The notes: generated from the letters alone by a model not told the origin. Positions 8,633 through 17,194 are shown, numbered from the stretch's first letter. The stretch: 64,000 bases of DNA from Nocardioides caldifontis (GCF_008087345.1 NZ_VHIB01000001.1:620001-684000); one strand, 5' to 3'. Made by a program: numbers and translations.

Positions 8633-9424
8633 TTGTTCACCATCGAGCCCCTCGTCGTGGCTTACGGCCCGCACCGCGAGAAGAGCCGGTTCACCTACAT
8701 GCACAACGCCGGCGTCGCCATCGACATCCCCTACGTCTCATGGCTGGTCCGCGGCCAGGGGTTCGCGGCGCTGGTCGACGTCGGATGCAGCGCGGCCGAC
8801 TACGGGGAGCACATCCGGCCGGTGGACCGTGAGCTCGTTCACGTGGGCCAGGTTTTCGCCGACGTGGTCGACGTGAAACCTATCGAGTCGCACCTCCGCG
8901 AGCGAGGGATGAAGCCGTCGGACATCGACGTCACGATCCTGACCCACCTCGACTGGGACCACTGCATGACGATCGAGCCGTTCGCGGACAGCGAGATCCT
9001 GGTCCAGCGGCAGGAGTGGGACCTGACTCCGTCGCACGAGATGTTCGCGACGTCGTACGCCCCGGCCGAGCACTACAAGCGTGTCGAGGAGATGGGGCTG
9101 ACCAAGCTCGACGGTGACCACCAGCTCGCCGACGGGTTCGACCTGCTGCTCACGCCAGGCCACACCCACGGCGGCCAGTCGGCCGTCGTCAAGACGTCCG
9201 AGGGTACGTACGTCATCGCCGGCATGTGCGTGCTCAAGGAGAACTTCTACCCCTCCGAGGAGGAAGCGGAGCACTTCAAGGTCATCCCGCCCGGAGGTCA
9301 CACGGATCTCTTCCAGGCCTACGAGCAGATGGTCCGGTTGAAGGAGCTCGGCGGCGACAACGTCCTGCCGCTTCACATGACCGAGGCGTTCGACATGGGC
9401 CCCATCGGCTCGCTCTCCGAGTGA
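8633..9424 (+). CDS. Metallo-beta-lactamase-fold hydrolase (N-acyl-homoserine lactonase-like), TTG start
   Basis: 263 aa. The frame is opened by TTG 8633, placed 7 nt after GGAGG (8621-8625); the nearby ATG at 8628 is out of frame. The fold shows DVG near residue 45, the metal motif HLDWDH (His105, Asp107, Asp109, His110), TPGHTHG, and a final LPLHM. Position 107 is Asp where most family members have His. Relatives open lactones or hydrolyse cyclic amides/esters. In this operon a ring-opening hydrolase after hydroxylation is plausible. It overlaps the next gene as GTGA. Confidence 0.85.
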   Translation: MFTIEPLVVAYGPHREKSRFTYMHNAGVAIDIPYVSWLVRGQGFAALVDVGCSAADYGEHIRPVDRELVHVGQVFADVVDVKPIESHLRERGMKPSDIDVTILTHLDWDHCMTIEPFADSEILVQRQEWDLTPSHEMFATSYAPAEHYKRVEEMGLTKLDGDHQLADGFDLLLTPGHTHGGQSAVVKTSEGTYVIAGMCVLKENFYPSEEEAEHFKVIPPGGHTDLFQAYEQMVRLKELGGDNVLPLHMTEAFDMGPIGSLSE

Positions 9425-10257
9425 AAGCGCAGGCGAGGGCAGGGCTCTACCTCGAGCCCTCGGCGCTGGCCGAGATGCTCGACCGGCCCGACGTCCGCGT
9501 GGTCGACACCCGGGCTTCGCTCGCCGACGGCCCGGTCGGCAGGGAGATGTGGGCAGCCGGGCACGTCCCTGGCGCCGTCCACGCCGACTGGATCGAGGAC
9601 TGGGGCGTCACCATCGACGGCGTCGAGGGAATGCTCCCGGACTCCGAAGGCTTCGCGGAGGCGATGTGTCGACTGGGGATCGGCAACGACACCCTCGTGG
9701 TCGCCTACGACGACAACACGCTCTTCACGGCCTCGCGGCTGGCGTGGGCGCTCCTGCACTTCGGTCACGAACGGGTCGCCGTTCTGGACGGCGGTTTCCC
9801 GGCATGGCAGGAATCTGGGCTGCCCGTGTCGACCGACGAAGCCGACGGTTGCCCGGAGCCGAGGAGCTTCGAGGCCGGGGCTCCCGGCGGAGGCCGGCTG
9901 GAGATGCGGGACGTCCGCGCCCTCCTCGGGCGGGGCGCCGCGACGCTGGTCGACTGCCGCATGGACCAGACGTTCCACGCCTCGGAAGGGCGGATCCCGG
10001 GGGCGACCCGGTTGCCGTCGCCGTCCCTGGTGGGCGAGGACGGCCGCTTCAGGCGGGGAGACGAGGTGGCCGCCCTCGCGGCGGCGGCCGGGGTGAAGAA
10101 GAACGGCCCCACGGTCCTCTACTGCGGAGGCGGCGTCTCGGCCGCCGCCGTGCTGATCGCGTTGCGTGAAGCGGGTTTCGACGATCTCGCGTTGTACGAC
10201 GGCTCGTGGGCGGAGTGGTCCAGGCACACCGACAATCCCGTCGAGAGGCACCGGTGA
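9421..10257 (+). CDS. sseA: Thiosulfate/3-mercaptopyruvate sulfurtransferase (tandem rhodanese)
   Basis: 278 aa from GTG 9421, overlapping the previous stop. Two rhodanese domains: the N-terminal one (VVDTRAS, GHVPGAVHADW) is inactive, while the C-terminal one carries the active-site loop YCGGGVSAA with persulfidated Cys235, the CGxGV form typical of mercaptopyruvate/thiosulfate sulfurtransferases. It moves sulfane sulfur onto thiols or cyanide. Location in the middle of a heterocycle-type catabolic operon suggests it handles sulfur released from the substrate rather than serving general metabolism. Confidence 0.88.
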   Translation: MKAQARAGLYLEPSALAEMLDRPDVRVVDTRASLADGPVGREMWAAGHVPGAVHADWIEDWGVTIDGVEGMLPDSEGFAEAMCRLGIGNDTLVVAYDDNTLFTASRLAWALLHFGHERVAVLDGGFPAWQESGLPVSTDEADGCPEPRSFEAGAPGGGRLEMRDVRALLGRGAATLVDCRMDQTFHASEGRIPGATRLPSPSLVGEDGRFRRGDEVAALAAAAGVKKNGPTVLYCGGGVSAAAVLIALREAGFDDLALYDGSWAEWSRHTDNPVERHR

Positions 10258-10637
10258 ACCGACCCGCGGCTCCACCACCCCTGGGTGCGTACGCGCAGAC
10301 CCTCAGCGCTGCCGGGCTCTGCTTCTTCTCCGGTCAGGTGCCGGTCGACCCCGCCGGGGACGTCGTCGCCGAGGACGTCACCGCCCAGGCCGAGCAGGTC
10401 TTCACGAATCTCGCAGCATGTCTTGCGAGCGAGGGGCTGTCGATGGTGGACGTCGTCTCCCTCACGACATACCTGTGCGACGTCCTCGACGCCCCGACGG
10501 TCGCGGCCGTGCGTGGTCGTCACCTCGGTGACCACCGCCCCACGAGCACCGTCGTTGGGGTTTCGGAGCTCCTCGACCCGCGGTGGCGCCTGGAGGTGCA
10601 AGCGGTCGCGGTGAACCGGTCAACCCAGCAGCACTAA
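10254..10637 (+). CDS. RidA/YjgF family protein (enamine/imine deaminase-like)
   Basis: 127 aa, full length for the family, from GTG 10254 overlapping the previous gene as GTGA. Visible signatures are the start strand PLGAYAQTL, FFSGQVPVD, and a C-terminal R..LEVQAVAV strand holding the conserved carboxylate-binding Arg. RidA proteins hydrolyse reactive 2-aminoacrylate-type imines; catabolic paralogues are common in operons degrading N-heterocycles. Here it may clear an imine or enamine intermediate after ring opening. Confidence 0.85.
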   Translation: MNRPAAPPPLGAYAQTLSAAGLCFFSGQVPVDPAGDVVAEDVTAQAEQVFTNLAACLASEGLSMVDVVSLTTYLCDVLDAPTVAAVRGRHLGDHRPTSTVVGVSELLDPRWRLEVQAVAVNRSTQQH

Positions 10638-10653
10638 GGACAGGAGCACGCGC

Positions 10654-11286
10654 GTGCGCATCGACAACCAGTTCACCGTCCCCGCAACCCCCGAGCGGGC
10701 TTGGGAGTTCCTCACAGATCTGGGGCGAGTGGCCCCATGCCTCCCCGGCGCCACGGTGGAGTCGGTGGTAGGAGATGCGCTCACCGGCAGGGTGGCGCTG
10801 CGCATCGGGCCGATGAACATGACCTACGCGGGTGAGGCGAAGTTCGTCGTCAAGGACGACGCGAACAAGGTCGCGACGATCGAGGCCGGCGGCCGGGACG
10901 GCCGCGGCGGGGGGTCGGTGAAGGCGACGATCAAGGCCAGCCTGGCTGAGGCCGCCGACGGCACCGACGTGCTACTGACGACCGAGCTCGGGATGACCGG
11001 GCGTGTCGCCCAGCTGGGCCAAGGGCCGGTCAAGGAGCTCAGCACGAAGCTGATGGGGCAGTTCGCCGAGTGCCTCGCGGCCCGCATCGACGATCCCGAT
11101 CACGAGGCCGACGACGAGCAGCCGGCTCCGTCCCGGCGCGGCGGGGAACCCGTCGAGGCCATCGACCTCCTCGACGGCGCGATGCCGTCCCCAAAGGTGC
11201 TCACCGCTGCGGCTGGAGCGGTTGTGCTCGTCGTGCTCGGCGTGCTGCTACGCGGCCTCACCGGCCGCAAGGGGCGGAGCGCGTGA
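10654..11286 (+). CDS. CoxG-like SRPBCC protein with C-terminal membrane anchor
   Basis: 210 aa from GTG 10654. Residues 1-150 form the CoxG (carbon monoxide dehydrogenase subunit G) SRPBCC domain, recognisable by PATPERAWEFL, CLPGA and an NKVATIEAGGRD-type central part. A charged linker follows, then one membrane helix near residues 180-200 (LTAAAGAVVLVVLGVLL) and a basic end. CoxG anchors molybdenum hydroxylases to the membrane. It immediately precedes the three hydroxylase subunits and overlaps the first by one base, so it very likely positions that enzyme at the membrane. Confidence 0.88.
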   Translation: MRIDNQFTVPATPERAWEFLTDLGRVAPCLPGATVESVVGDALTGRVALRIGPMNMTYAGEAKFVVKDDANKVATIEAGGRDGRGGGSVKATIKASLAEAADGTDVLLTTELGMTGRVAQLGQGPVKELSTKLMGQFAECLAARIDDPDHEADDEQPAPSRRGGEPVEAIDLLDGAMPSPKVLTAAAGAVVLVVLGVLLRGLTGRKGRSA

Positions 11287-12158
11287 TGTCCGACGTCCTC
11301 ACGACCATGGCCTACGAGCGGGCTCGCACCCTCCCTGAAGCACTCGTGCTGCTGGGCGAGGGGGGCGAGGACGCCCGGCCGATCTCCGGTGGCCAGAGTC
11401 TCGTGCCGATGATGAACCTGGGCCTGTCGGCGCCCGCGTTCCTCGTGGACGTCTCCGGGATCCCGACGTTGCGCACGGTGGCAGTGGAGGGGGAGCACCT
11501 GCTCATCGGTGCGGCGGTCACCCATGCCGAGCTGCTCACCGACCCACTCGTTGCCGAGCACGCCCCGCTGCTGGTGAAGGCGGCCGCGCACGTCGGGAGC
11601 GTGAGGATCCGCAACCGCGGGACCATCGGAGGCTCGGTGGCGCACGGGGACCCGGCGGCCGAGCTGCCCCTCGGTTGCCACGTGCTCGAGGCGGACTACC
11701 GCGTCGAGAAGGTCTCCGGGGGAGAGTGGCGGCCGGCACGCCGGTTCTCCCTCGGCTATTACCAGACCGATCTTGCGCCCGGCGAGCTCGTCACGGCGGT
11801 GAGGGTAGCGCTGCGGCCGCGACACGGGTGGGGGTTCCAGGAGTACTCCCGCCGCGCGGGCGACTTCGCCTTGGCCTCGGCGGCCGCGGGCGTCCTGCTC
11901 GACGGCGAACGGATCTCGACAGTCGCGCTCGCCGTGACAGGTGCCGGCGACCGGCCGACGCGCCTGCTCGAGGTCGAGCAACGGCTCAGCGGGGTCCACG
12001 TCGAGGACGCCGAGCAGGCGCTCGGCGGCCTCGCCGGTGAGCTCGAGGTGGCCGACGACGCGTACTGCAGGGGCACCGACCGGGCCAGGTTGATCGAGGC
12101 GATGGCGGTGCGGGCGGTCCGCGACGCCTGCGCGGACGCGAGGAGGAACGAGGCATGA
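11286..12158 (+). CDS. Molybdenum hydroxylase FAD-binding (medium, CoxM-like) subunit
   Basis: 290 aa from ATG 11286 (TGATG junction with coxG; GTG 11283 is possible). Contains the FAD pyrophosphate loop AGGxS as SGGQSLVPMMNL, and the RNRGTIGGSVAHGDPAAE motif that binds FAD in CoxM/CutM-type subunits. It passes electrons from the iron-sulfur subunit to the acceptor. Gene order medium-small-large is the usual cox/cut order. Confidence 0.93.
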   Translation: MSDVLTTMAYERARTLPEALVLLGEGGEDARPISGGQSLVPMMNLGLSAPAFLVDVSGIPTLRTVAVEGEHLLIGAAVTHAELLTDPLVAEHAPLLVKAAAHVGSVRIRNRGTIGGSVAHGDPAAELPLGCHVLEADYRVEKVSGGEWRPARRFSLGYYQTDLAPGELVTAVRVALRPRHGWGFQEYSRRAGDFALASAAAGVLLDGERISTVALAVTGAGDRPTRLLEVEQRLSGVHVEDAEQALGGLAGELEVADDAYCRGTDRARLIEAMAVRAVRDACADARRNEA

Positions 12159-12631
12159 GCAGCGTCGAGACCACGATGACGCTCAACGGGAGAGTGGTGA
12201 CCGGGGATGCGCCGGCCGACACGACACTCGTGCGGTGGCTGCGCGAACAGGCTCACGCCTACGAGGTGAAGGAAGGGTGCAACGAGGGCACCTGCGGGAC
12301 CTGCACGGTCCTCGTCGACGGGCGCGCGGCGACCGGTTGCACGACGCTCGCGGTGCAGGTCGACGGCGCTGCCGTGGAGACCAGCGCCTCGCTGGCCGAC
12401 GGCGACGAGCCGAGCCCGCTGCAGGCGAAGTTCTGGGAGACCGGCGCCGCGCAGTGCGGCTTCTGCACCCAAGGGATGCTGATGTCGGCCGTGGAGCTGC
12501 TTCGCTCCGGTGAGCAGGTCACACCCGCCTCGGTGCGCGAGCACCTGCACGGGAACCTGTGCCGGTGCACCGGTTACCAAGCCATCGTCGACGCCGTCGT
12601 CAGGGCCGCGGAAGAGGGGGCGACCCGATGA
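12155..12631 (+). CDS. Molybdenum hydroxylase [2Fe-2S] (small, CoxS-like) subunit
   Basis: 158 aa from ATG 12155, overlapping the upstream gene by 4 nt. The N-terminal plant-type cluster ligands lie in EGCNEGTCGTC plus a Cys about 20 residues later; the second cluster is held by CGFCTQG and the CRCTGY motif. This is the standard two-cluster small subunit that links the molybdenum centre with FAD. Confidence 0.95.
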   Translation: MSSVETTMTLNGRVVTGDAPADTTLVRWLREQAHAYEVKEGCNEGTCGTCTVLVDGRAATGCTTLAVQVDGAAVETSASLADGDEPSPLQAKFWETGAAQCGFCTQGMLMSAVELLRSGEQVTPASVREHLHGNLCRCTGYQAIVDAVVRAAEEGATR

Positions 12632-14931
12632 CCGAGACGCTGCCGTCGACCGCCGATGCTCGCGGGACCCGGGTCGTGAACCACGGCGTGAAACGCCAGG
12701 ACTCCCTGGAGAAGCTGCTGGGCAAGACCCGTTACGCAGGTGACTTCGACGTCGCCGGCCAGCTGCACGCCCGGCTGGTCCGGTCGCCGGTCCCCTCGGC
12801 CCGCATCGTCTCGCGCGACGCCACGGCGGCGATGGACGTGCCTGGTGTGGTCGCGGTCCTCTTCGGCGAGGACGTACCGAACAACGACATCCCGACGAAC
12901 ACCGCCGGTATCAAGGGCCGGCCGCTACCTCCGTCCTGGGTACTGGCGGTGGACCGGGTCAGGTACCACGGCGAGCCGGTCGCGCTGGTCGTCGCGGAGA
13001 ACACCAGGGCGCTGGCGGCTGCCGAGGCGTTGGTGGACGTCGAGTATGACGTGCTGCCCGTCGTCTCCGACCCGGAGGCCGCGTTGGAGCACGACTCGTC
13101 CGAGGTGCACGAGGGTGGGAACCTGCTCAGCCAGTGGCGCATCGACCGCGGCGACGTCGACGGGGCCTTCGCTGACGCCCCGATCATCGTCGAGGGTCGC
13201 TACGAGGCGCAGGTGGTCGACCACGCCTACCTCGAGCCCGAGACGGGGATCGGCTGGCTGGACGACGAGGGCGTGATCAACATCCGGGTGTCCACCCAGG
13301 AGATCGAGCACTACCGACGGATCGCGCGCGTCGTCGGGTTGCCCGACGCCAAGGTGCGGGTCCAGGCGCCGTACCTGGGCGGCGGCTTCGGCGGCAAGGA
13401 GGACATGACCGTCGAGCCCTACATCGCGCTGGCGGTGCTGCGCACCGGACGCCCGGTGAAGATGGTGTGGAGCCGGCAGGAGTCCCTGACGGCACGGGCC
13501 AAACGGCATCCGGTGCGGATGCACTACCGCACCGCTGCGGCCGCGGACGGCACGCTGCTGGCTCACGACATCCAGATCGTCTCGGACGCCGGCGCCTACC
13601 CGCTGCTCAGCGGGTTCGTGCTGCTCTACATCACGCTGAACGCGGCCGGTCCCTACCGTTGCGACAACGTCCGGGTGCACTCGCGAGCGGCGTACACGAA
13701 CAACACGCCGGGGTCTGCGTTCCGCGGCTTCGGTGGGATGCAGCCGGTGCTCGCCTACGAAGCGCAGATCGACAAGGTCGCCGACGCAGCCGGCCTGGAC
13801 CGCGTCGAGGTCCGCAAGGCGAACGCCTTCGAGGCCGGTGACCGGATCCCGGCCGGCCAACGGATCGACACCGCCGTGTGGCTGCCGCAGTGCATCGACG
13901 CGGTGCTGGACGCGATTGGTCCCCGTCCTGTGCCGTCCTCTCCGGAGCACCGGGTGGGGCTCGGCCTGGCGTGCAACGTGCAGCCCTACGGGCGGGTGGC
14001 CTGGATGAACGACTCCGCCTCGGCCTGGGTGGGCTGCGAGCGTGACGGCGGCGTGGTCGTCAGGTGCGGTGTTCCCGACGTCGGCGGCGGGCAGGTGTCG
14101 TCGCTCGCCCAGATCGCCGCCGAAGTCCTGCACGTGCCGCTGGAGAAGGTGACCGTGCACTTCGGCGACAGCGCGCGGACGCCGCTGGCCGGACGCACCA
14201 CGGCGACGCGTCAGCTGTACATGTCCGGCAACGCCGTGCTCTCCGCCGCCGAGGAGCTGCGTGCGCAGCTGGTCCAGGGTGTCGTGAAGGGCACCGGCCA
14301 TGGCGCAGCCGACCTCACGCTCGCCGAAGGCGGGGTGCTCACCCCCGACGGTGTCGTCCCCCTGGCGGAGGTGGTGGCGATGTGCATGGCGAACGGCGTG
14401 GCGATCAACGCGATGAAGACCTACTTCGCGCCGACCGGCGAACCGGTGCGCGAGCTGGTGGACTCCGAGCGGATCGTCCCGGACTTCACCTTCGGCGCGC
14501 ATGCCGCCTACGTAGAGGTCGACACGAGGACCGGCGAGGTGCGCCCCCTGCGCTACGTGGCCGCGCACGACGTGGGCCGGGCGATCAACCCGCTGAGCGT
14601 CCGGGGCCAGATCGAGGGCGCCGTCGTCCAGGGGCTCGGCTACGCCCTGTCCGAACGCATCGTGTACGACGAGGGGGTCAACCTCACCGGGGCGTTCTAC
14701 CAGTACGCCATCCCGACTGCTGCCGACTGCCCCGAGATCGAGGTCAAGATCCTCGAGTCCGGTGAGGGCGTCGGGCCGTTCCATGCCCGAGGCATCGGCG
14801 AGCCGCCGATCGGACCCTGCGCCGCGACCATCGCCAGCGCGGTCGAGGACGCCGTGGGAGCACGCCCCACGACGCTCCCGATGCTGGCCGAGACGGTGCT
14901 CGCCTGTGTCGACGAGGGAGCGGCGCGATGA
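12628..14931 (+). CDS. Molybdenum hydroxylase large subunit (xanthine dehydrogenase/nicotinate hydroxylase type)
   Basis: 767 aa from ATG 12628, overlapping the small subunit. Has the MPT-cytosine-dinucleotide binding segments GGGFGGKED and GSAFRGFGG, and the catalytic Glu725 in IGEPPIGP. The AFRG loop differs from the Cys-containing CSFR loop of true aerobic CO dehydrogenase, so this is a hydroxylase for an aromatic N-heterocycle or aldehyde, not CODH. The enzyme inserts water-derived oxygen at an electron-poor ring carbon. In this operon the likely substrate is the imported heterocycle or a TenA product; that is inference. Confidence 0.92.
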   Translation: MTETLPSTADARGTRVVNHGVKRQDSLEKLLGKTRYAGDFDVAGQLHARLVRSPVPSARIVSRDATAAMDVPGVVAVLFGEDVPNNDIPTNTAGIKGRPLPPSWVLAVDRVRYHGEPVALVVAENTRALAAAEALVDVEYDVLPVVSDPEAALEHDSSEVHEGGNLLSQWRIDRGDVDGAFADAPIIVEGRYEAQVVDHAYLEPETGIGWLDDEGVINIRVSTQEIEHYRRIARVVGLPDAKVRVQAPYLGGGFGGKEDMTVEPYIALAVLRTGRPVKMVWSRQESLTARAKRHPVRMHYRTAAAADGTLLAHDIQIVSDAGAYPLLSGFVLLYITLNAAGPYRCDNVRVHSRAAYTNNTPGSAFRGFGGMQPVLAYEAQIDKVADAAGLDRVEVRKANAFEAGDRIPAGQRIDTAVWLPQCIDAVLDAIGPRPVPSSPEHRVGLGLACNVQPYGRVAWMNDSASAWVGCERDGGVVVRCGVPDVGGGQVSSLAQIAAEVLHVPLEKVTVHFGDSARTPLAGRTTATRQLYMSGNAVLSAAEELRAQLVQGVVKGTGHGAADLTLAEGGVLTPDGVVPLAEVVAMCMANGVAINAMKTYFAPTGEPVRELVDSERIVPDFTFGAHAAYVEVDTRTGEVRPLRYVAAHDVGRAINPLSVRGQIEGAVVQGLGYALSERIVYDEGVNLTGAFYQYAIPTAADCPEIEVKILESGEGVGPFHARGIGEPPIGPCAATIASAVEDAVGARPTTLPMLAETVLACVDEGAAR

Positions 14932-16331
14932 GCGCGGCGGAGTTCGCGCCCTCGTCGGCGGGGCTCGGCACCGTGGTCGTGCTCGAGACCCCGAGTCTGG
15001 GGGACCGGAGCTACCTCGTGCACGACGGTCGCGCCGCGTTCGTGGTCGACCCGCAGCGCGACATCGACCGGGTGCTGGAGTTGCTCGACCGCGAGAAGCT
15101 GTCTCTGACCCACGTCTTCGAGACCCACCTGCACAACGACTACGTCACCGGTGGTCTGGCGCTGGCGAGGGAGACCGGGGCGACGTACCTCCTCAACGGT
15201 CGCGAGGAGGTCTCCTTCGACCGTGAGCCGCTCCATGACGGACAGGTGCTCGACGTCGGCGACCGGATGGCGGTCGAGGTCGTGGCCACCCCGGGACACA
15301 CCTTTCACCACCTCTCCTACGTCCTGCAGGACACGGTCACGCAGCGACGTCAGGCGGTCTTCTCCGGGGGCTCGCTGCTCTACGGGTCGACCGGGCGGCC
15401 GGACCTCCTGGGCGAGGAGCACACCGAGCGGCTGGCGCAGCTGCAGCACAGCTCCGCCCATCGCCTGGGCGGCCTGGTGCCCGACGACGCGGTTCTCTAC
15501 CCGACCCACGGGTTCGGGTCGTTCTGCTCGGCCACCCAATCCGACGCGAGCCGCTCGACCATCGGTGCCGAACGCCGGTCCAACCCGGTGCTCGTCGACG
15601 ACCAAGCAACATACGTTCGCGACCTGCTGGCCGGCCTGGGTCCGTGGCCGGCGTACTACACGCACATCGCGCCGCTCAACAGCGCCGGCCCCGGACGCGC
15701 CGATCTCTCCTACCCTGAGACGGCCACCGCGGACGAGATCCGTCGACGTCTCGATGCAGGGGAGTGGGTCGTCGACCTGCGCAACCGCACGGCGTTCGCC
15801 GCCGGTCACGTGCCGGGGACCTTCAACTTCGGGCTCGACGGTTCCTTCGCCACCAACCTGGGCTGGTTGATCGACTGGGGCGTCCCCCTGACGTTGCTGG
15901 CGGCGCAGCCCGAGGACGTCGCTGCCGCGCAGCGCGAGCTCGTGCGGATCGGGATCGACCGGCCGGTGGCCGCGGCATCGGGTGACCCCCGACGGTGGAG
16001 CGAACATCGGCTGGTGTCCTTCGAGCTGGTCGACTTCGCCACGTTGGCCGACGTCCTCGGCCGGCGCCCTGTGGTCGTCGTGGACGTGCGACGGCACGAG
16101 GAGTTCGCGATCTCGCACGTCGACGGCGCCGTGAACGTGCCGCTGCACGAGCTCCGAGCACGCGCGGACGAGCTGCCGGACGGCGAGCTGTGGCTGCACT
16201 GCCAGAGCGGCTACCGCGCCTCGGTGGCCGCCTCGCTGCTGCACGCGGCAGGTCGGGACGTGGTCGCCGTCGACGACCACTTCACGGCAGCAGCCGTCGC
16301 CGGGCTCCGCCTGACGAGCGCGGAGGCATGA
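14928..16331 (+). CDS. Persulfide dioxygenase-like MBL domain fused to two rhodanese domains
   Basis: 467 aa from ATG 14928, overlapping the hydroxylase gene. Residues about 10-250 form an ETHE1-type metallo-beta-lactamase domain with THLHNDY and TPGHTFHH. A first rhodanese domain (about 265-355) has no Cys in its active loop and appears structural. The second (about 365-465) carries LHCQSGYR with Cys425. Such fusions oxidise persulfide sulfur to sulfite and shuttle sulfane sulfur. The next gene encodes a sulfite exporter, so a persulfide-to-sulfite-to-export route can be read directly from gene order. Confidence 0.88.
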   Translation: MSAAEFAPSSAGLGTVVVLETPSLGDRSYLVHDGRAAFVVDPQRDIDRVLELLDREKLSLTHVFETHLHNDYVTGGLALARETGATYLLNGREEVSFDREPLHDGQVLDVGDRMAVEVVATPGHTFHHLSYVLQDTVTQRRQAVFSGGSLLYGSTGRPDLLGEEHTERLAQLQHSSAHRLGGLVPDDAVLYPTHGFGSFCSATQSDASRSTIGAERRSNPVLVDDQATYVRDLLAGLGPWPAYYTHIAPLNSAGPGRADLSYPETATADEIRRRLDAGEWVVDLRNRTAFAAGHVPGTFNFGLDGSFATNLGWLIDWGVPLTLLAAQPEDVAAAQRELVRIGIDRPVAAASGDPRRWSEHRLVSFELVDFATLADVLGRRPVVVVDVRRHEEFAISHVDGAVNVPLHELRARADELPDGELWLHCQSGYRASVAASLLHAAGRDVVAVDDHFTAAAVAGLRLTSAEA

Positions 16332-17194
16332 CGCTCGCCGTCGTCCTGGTCCTCGCGCTGTTCGTGGGCGTCGCGCTCGGCGCCCTGGGGGGTGGCGGCT
16401 CGATCCTGACAGTGCCGATCCTCGTCTACGTCGCCGACCTCGAGCCGAAGCAGGCGATCGCCACGTCGCTGCTCGTGGTCGGGGTGACCTCGTGCGTGGG
16501 TGCGGTCACGCATGCCCGGGCAGGCAGGATCCGTTGGCGCACCGGGACGCTCTTCGGTACCGGGGGCATGGCCGGCGCCCTCGTCGGGGGCATCCTTGGT
16601 GGTCTCGTCCCCGGCCGGCTCCTGCTGGTGGGGTTTGCCGTGATGATGATCGCCACGTCCGCGGCCATGCTGCGCGGTGGTGCGGCGCTGCAGCCCGCCG
16701 AGGACGTCAAGGTCGTCCGCGCGGTCGTCGACGGCATCGGTGTCGGCCTGATCACCGGTCTGGTCGGCGCGGGAGGCGGGTTCCTCGTGGTGCCGGCGTT
16801 GGCGCTGCTGGGTGGGCTCTCCATGCCGACAGCCATCGGTACGTCGTTGGTCGTCATCGCGTTGAAGTCGGGCGCAGGGCTGGCGGGCTACCTCACGAGC
16901 GTCTCGATCCCGTGGGGCCTGGCCACGGCAGTGCTCGCGGCCGCGATCCTCGGCAGCGTCGTCGGGGGTCGGATCACCGGTGCGGTTGACGAGGACCGGC
17001 TCCGGAACATGTTCGGCTGGTTCGTGCTGACCATCGGCACCTTCATGCTTCTGGAGCAGGCGGCACCGTCGTCCTGGTTGCTGCCCGGAGCGGTCGTCCT
17101 CGCCCTGGGCGTGGTGGCGGTCGGCGGCTGGCGTTGGTCAGTCGCTCGCAGCGGCGTCCGGGCCCCACGACGACTGGCGCGCAAGCCGGGTTAG
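16328..17194 (+). CDS. TauE/SafE-family sulfite exporter-like membrane protein
   Basis: 288 aa from ATG 16328, overlapping the persulfide dioxygenase as ATGA. Around eight hydrophobic segments and the duplicated glycine-rich TauE motif (GALGGGGSILTVPIL near residues 17-31 and GLVGAGGGFLVVPAL near 142-156). Family members export sulfite, sulfoacetate or other small anions. As last gene of a series handling sulfane sulfur, sulfite export is the simplest job. Its TAG stop at 17192-17194 overlaps the TAA stop of the convergent permease gene. Confidence 0.85.
   Translation: MTLAVVLVLALFVGVALGALGGGGSILTVPILVYVADLEPKQAIATSLLVVGVTSCVGAVTHARAGRIRWRTGTLFGTGGMAGALVGGILGGLVPGRLLLVGFAVMMIATSAAMLRGGAALQPAEDVKVVRAVVDGIGVGLITGLVGAGGGFLVVPALALLGGLSMPTAIGTSLVVIALKSGAGLAGYLTSVSIPWGLATAVLAAAILGSVVGGRITGAVDEDRLRNMFGWFVLTIGTFMLLEQAAPSSWLLPGAVVLALGVVAVGGWRWSVARSGVRAPRRLARKPG

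Noticed and set aside
8633-9424. Quorum-quenching N-acyl-homoserine lactonase
   Set aside because: Family resemblance only; the HxDxDH variant and operon context favour a pathway hydrolase.
10654-14931. True aerobic carbon monoxide dehydrogenase (coxGMSL)
   Set aside because: The large subunit lacks the Cys-containing CSFR loop and shows the AFRG loop of xanthine/nicotinate-type hydroxylases.
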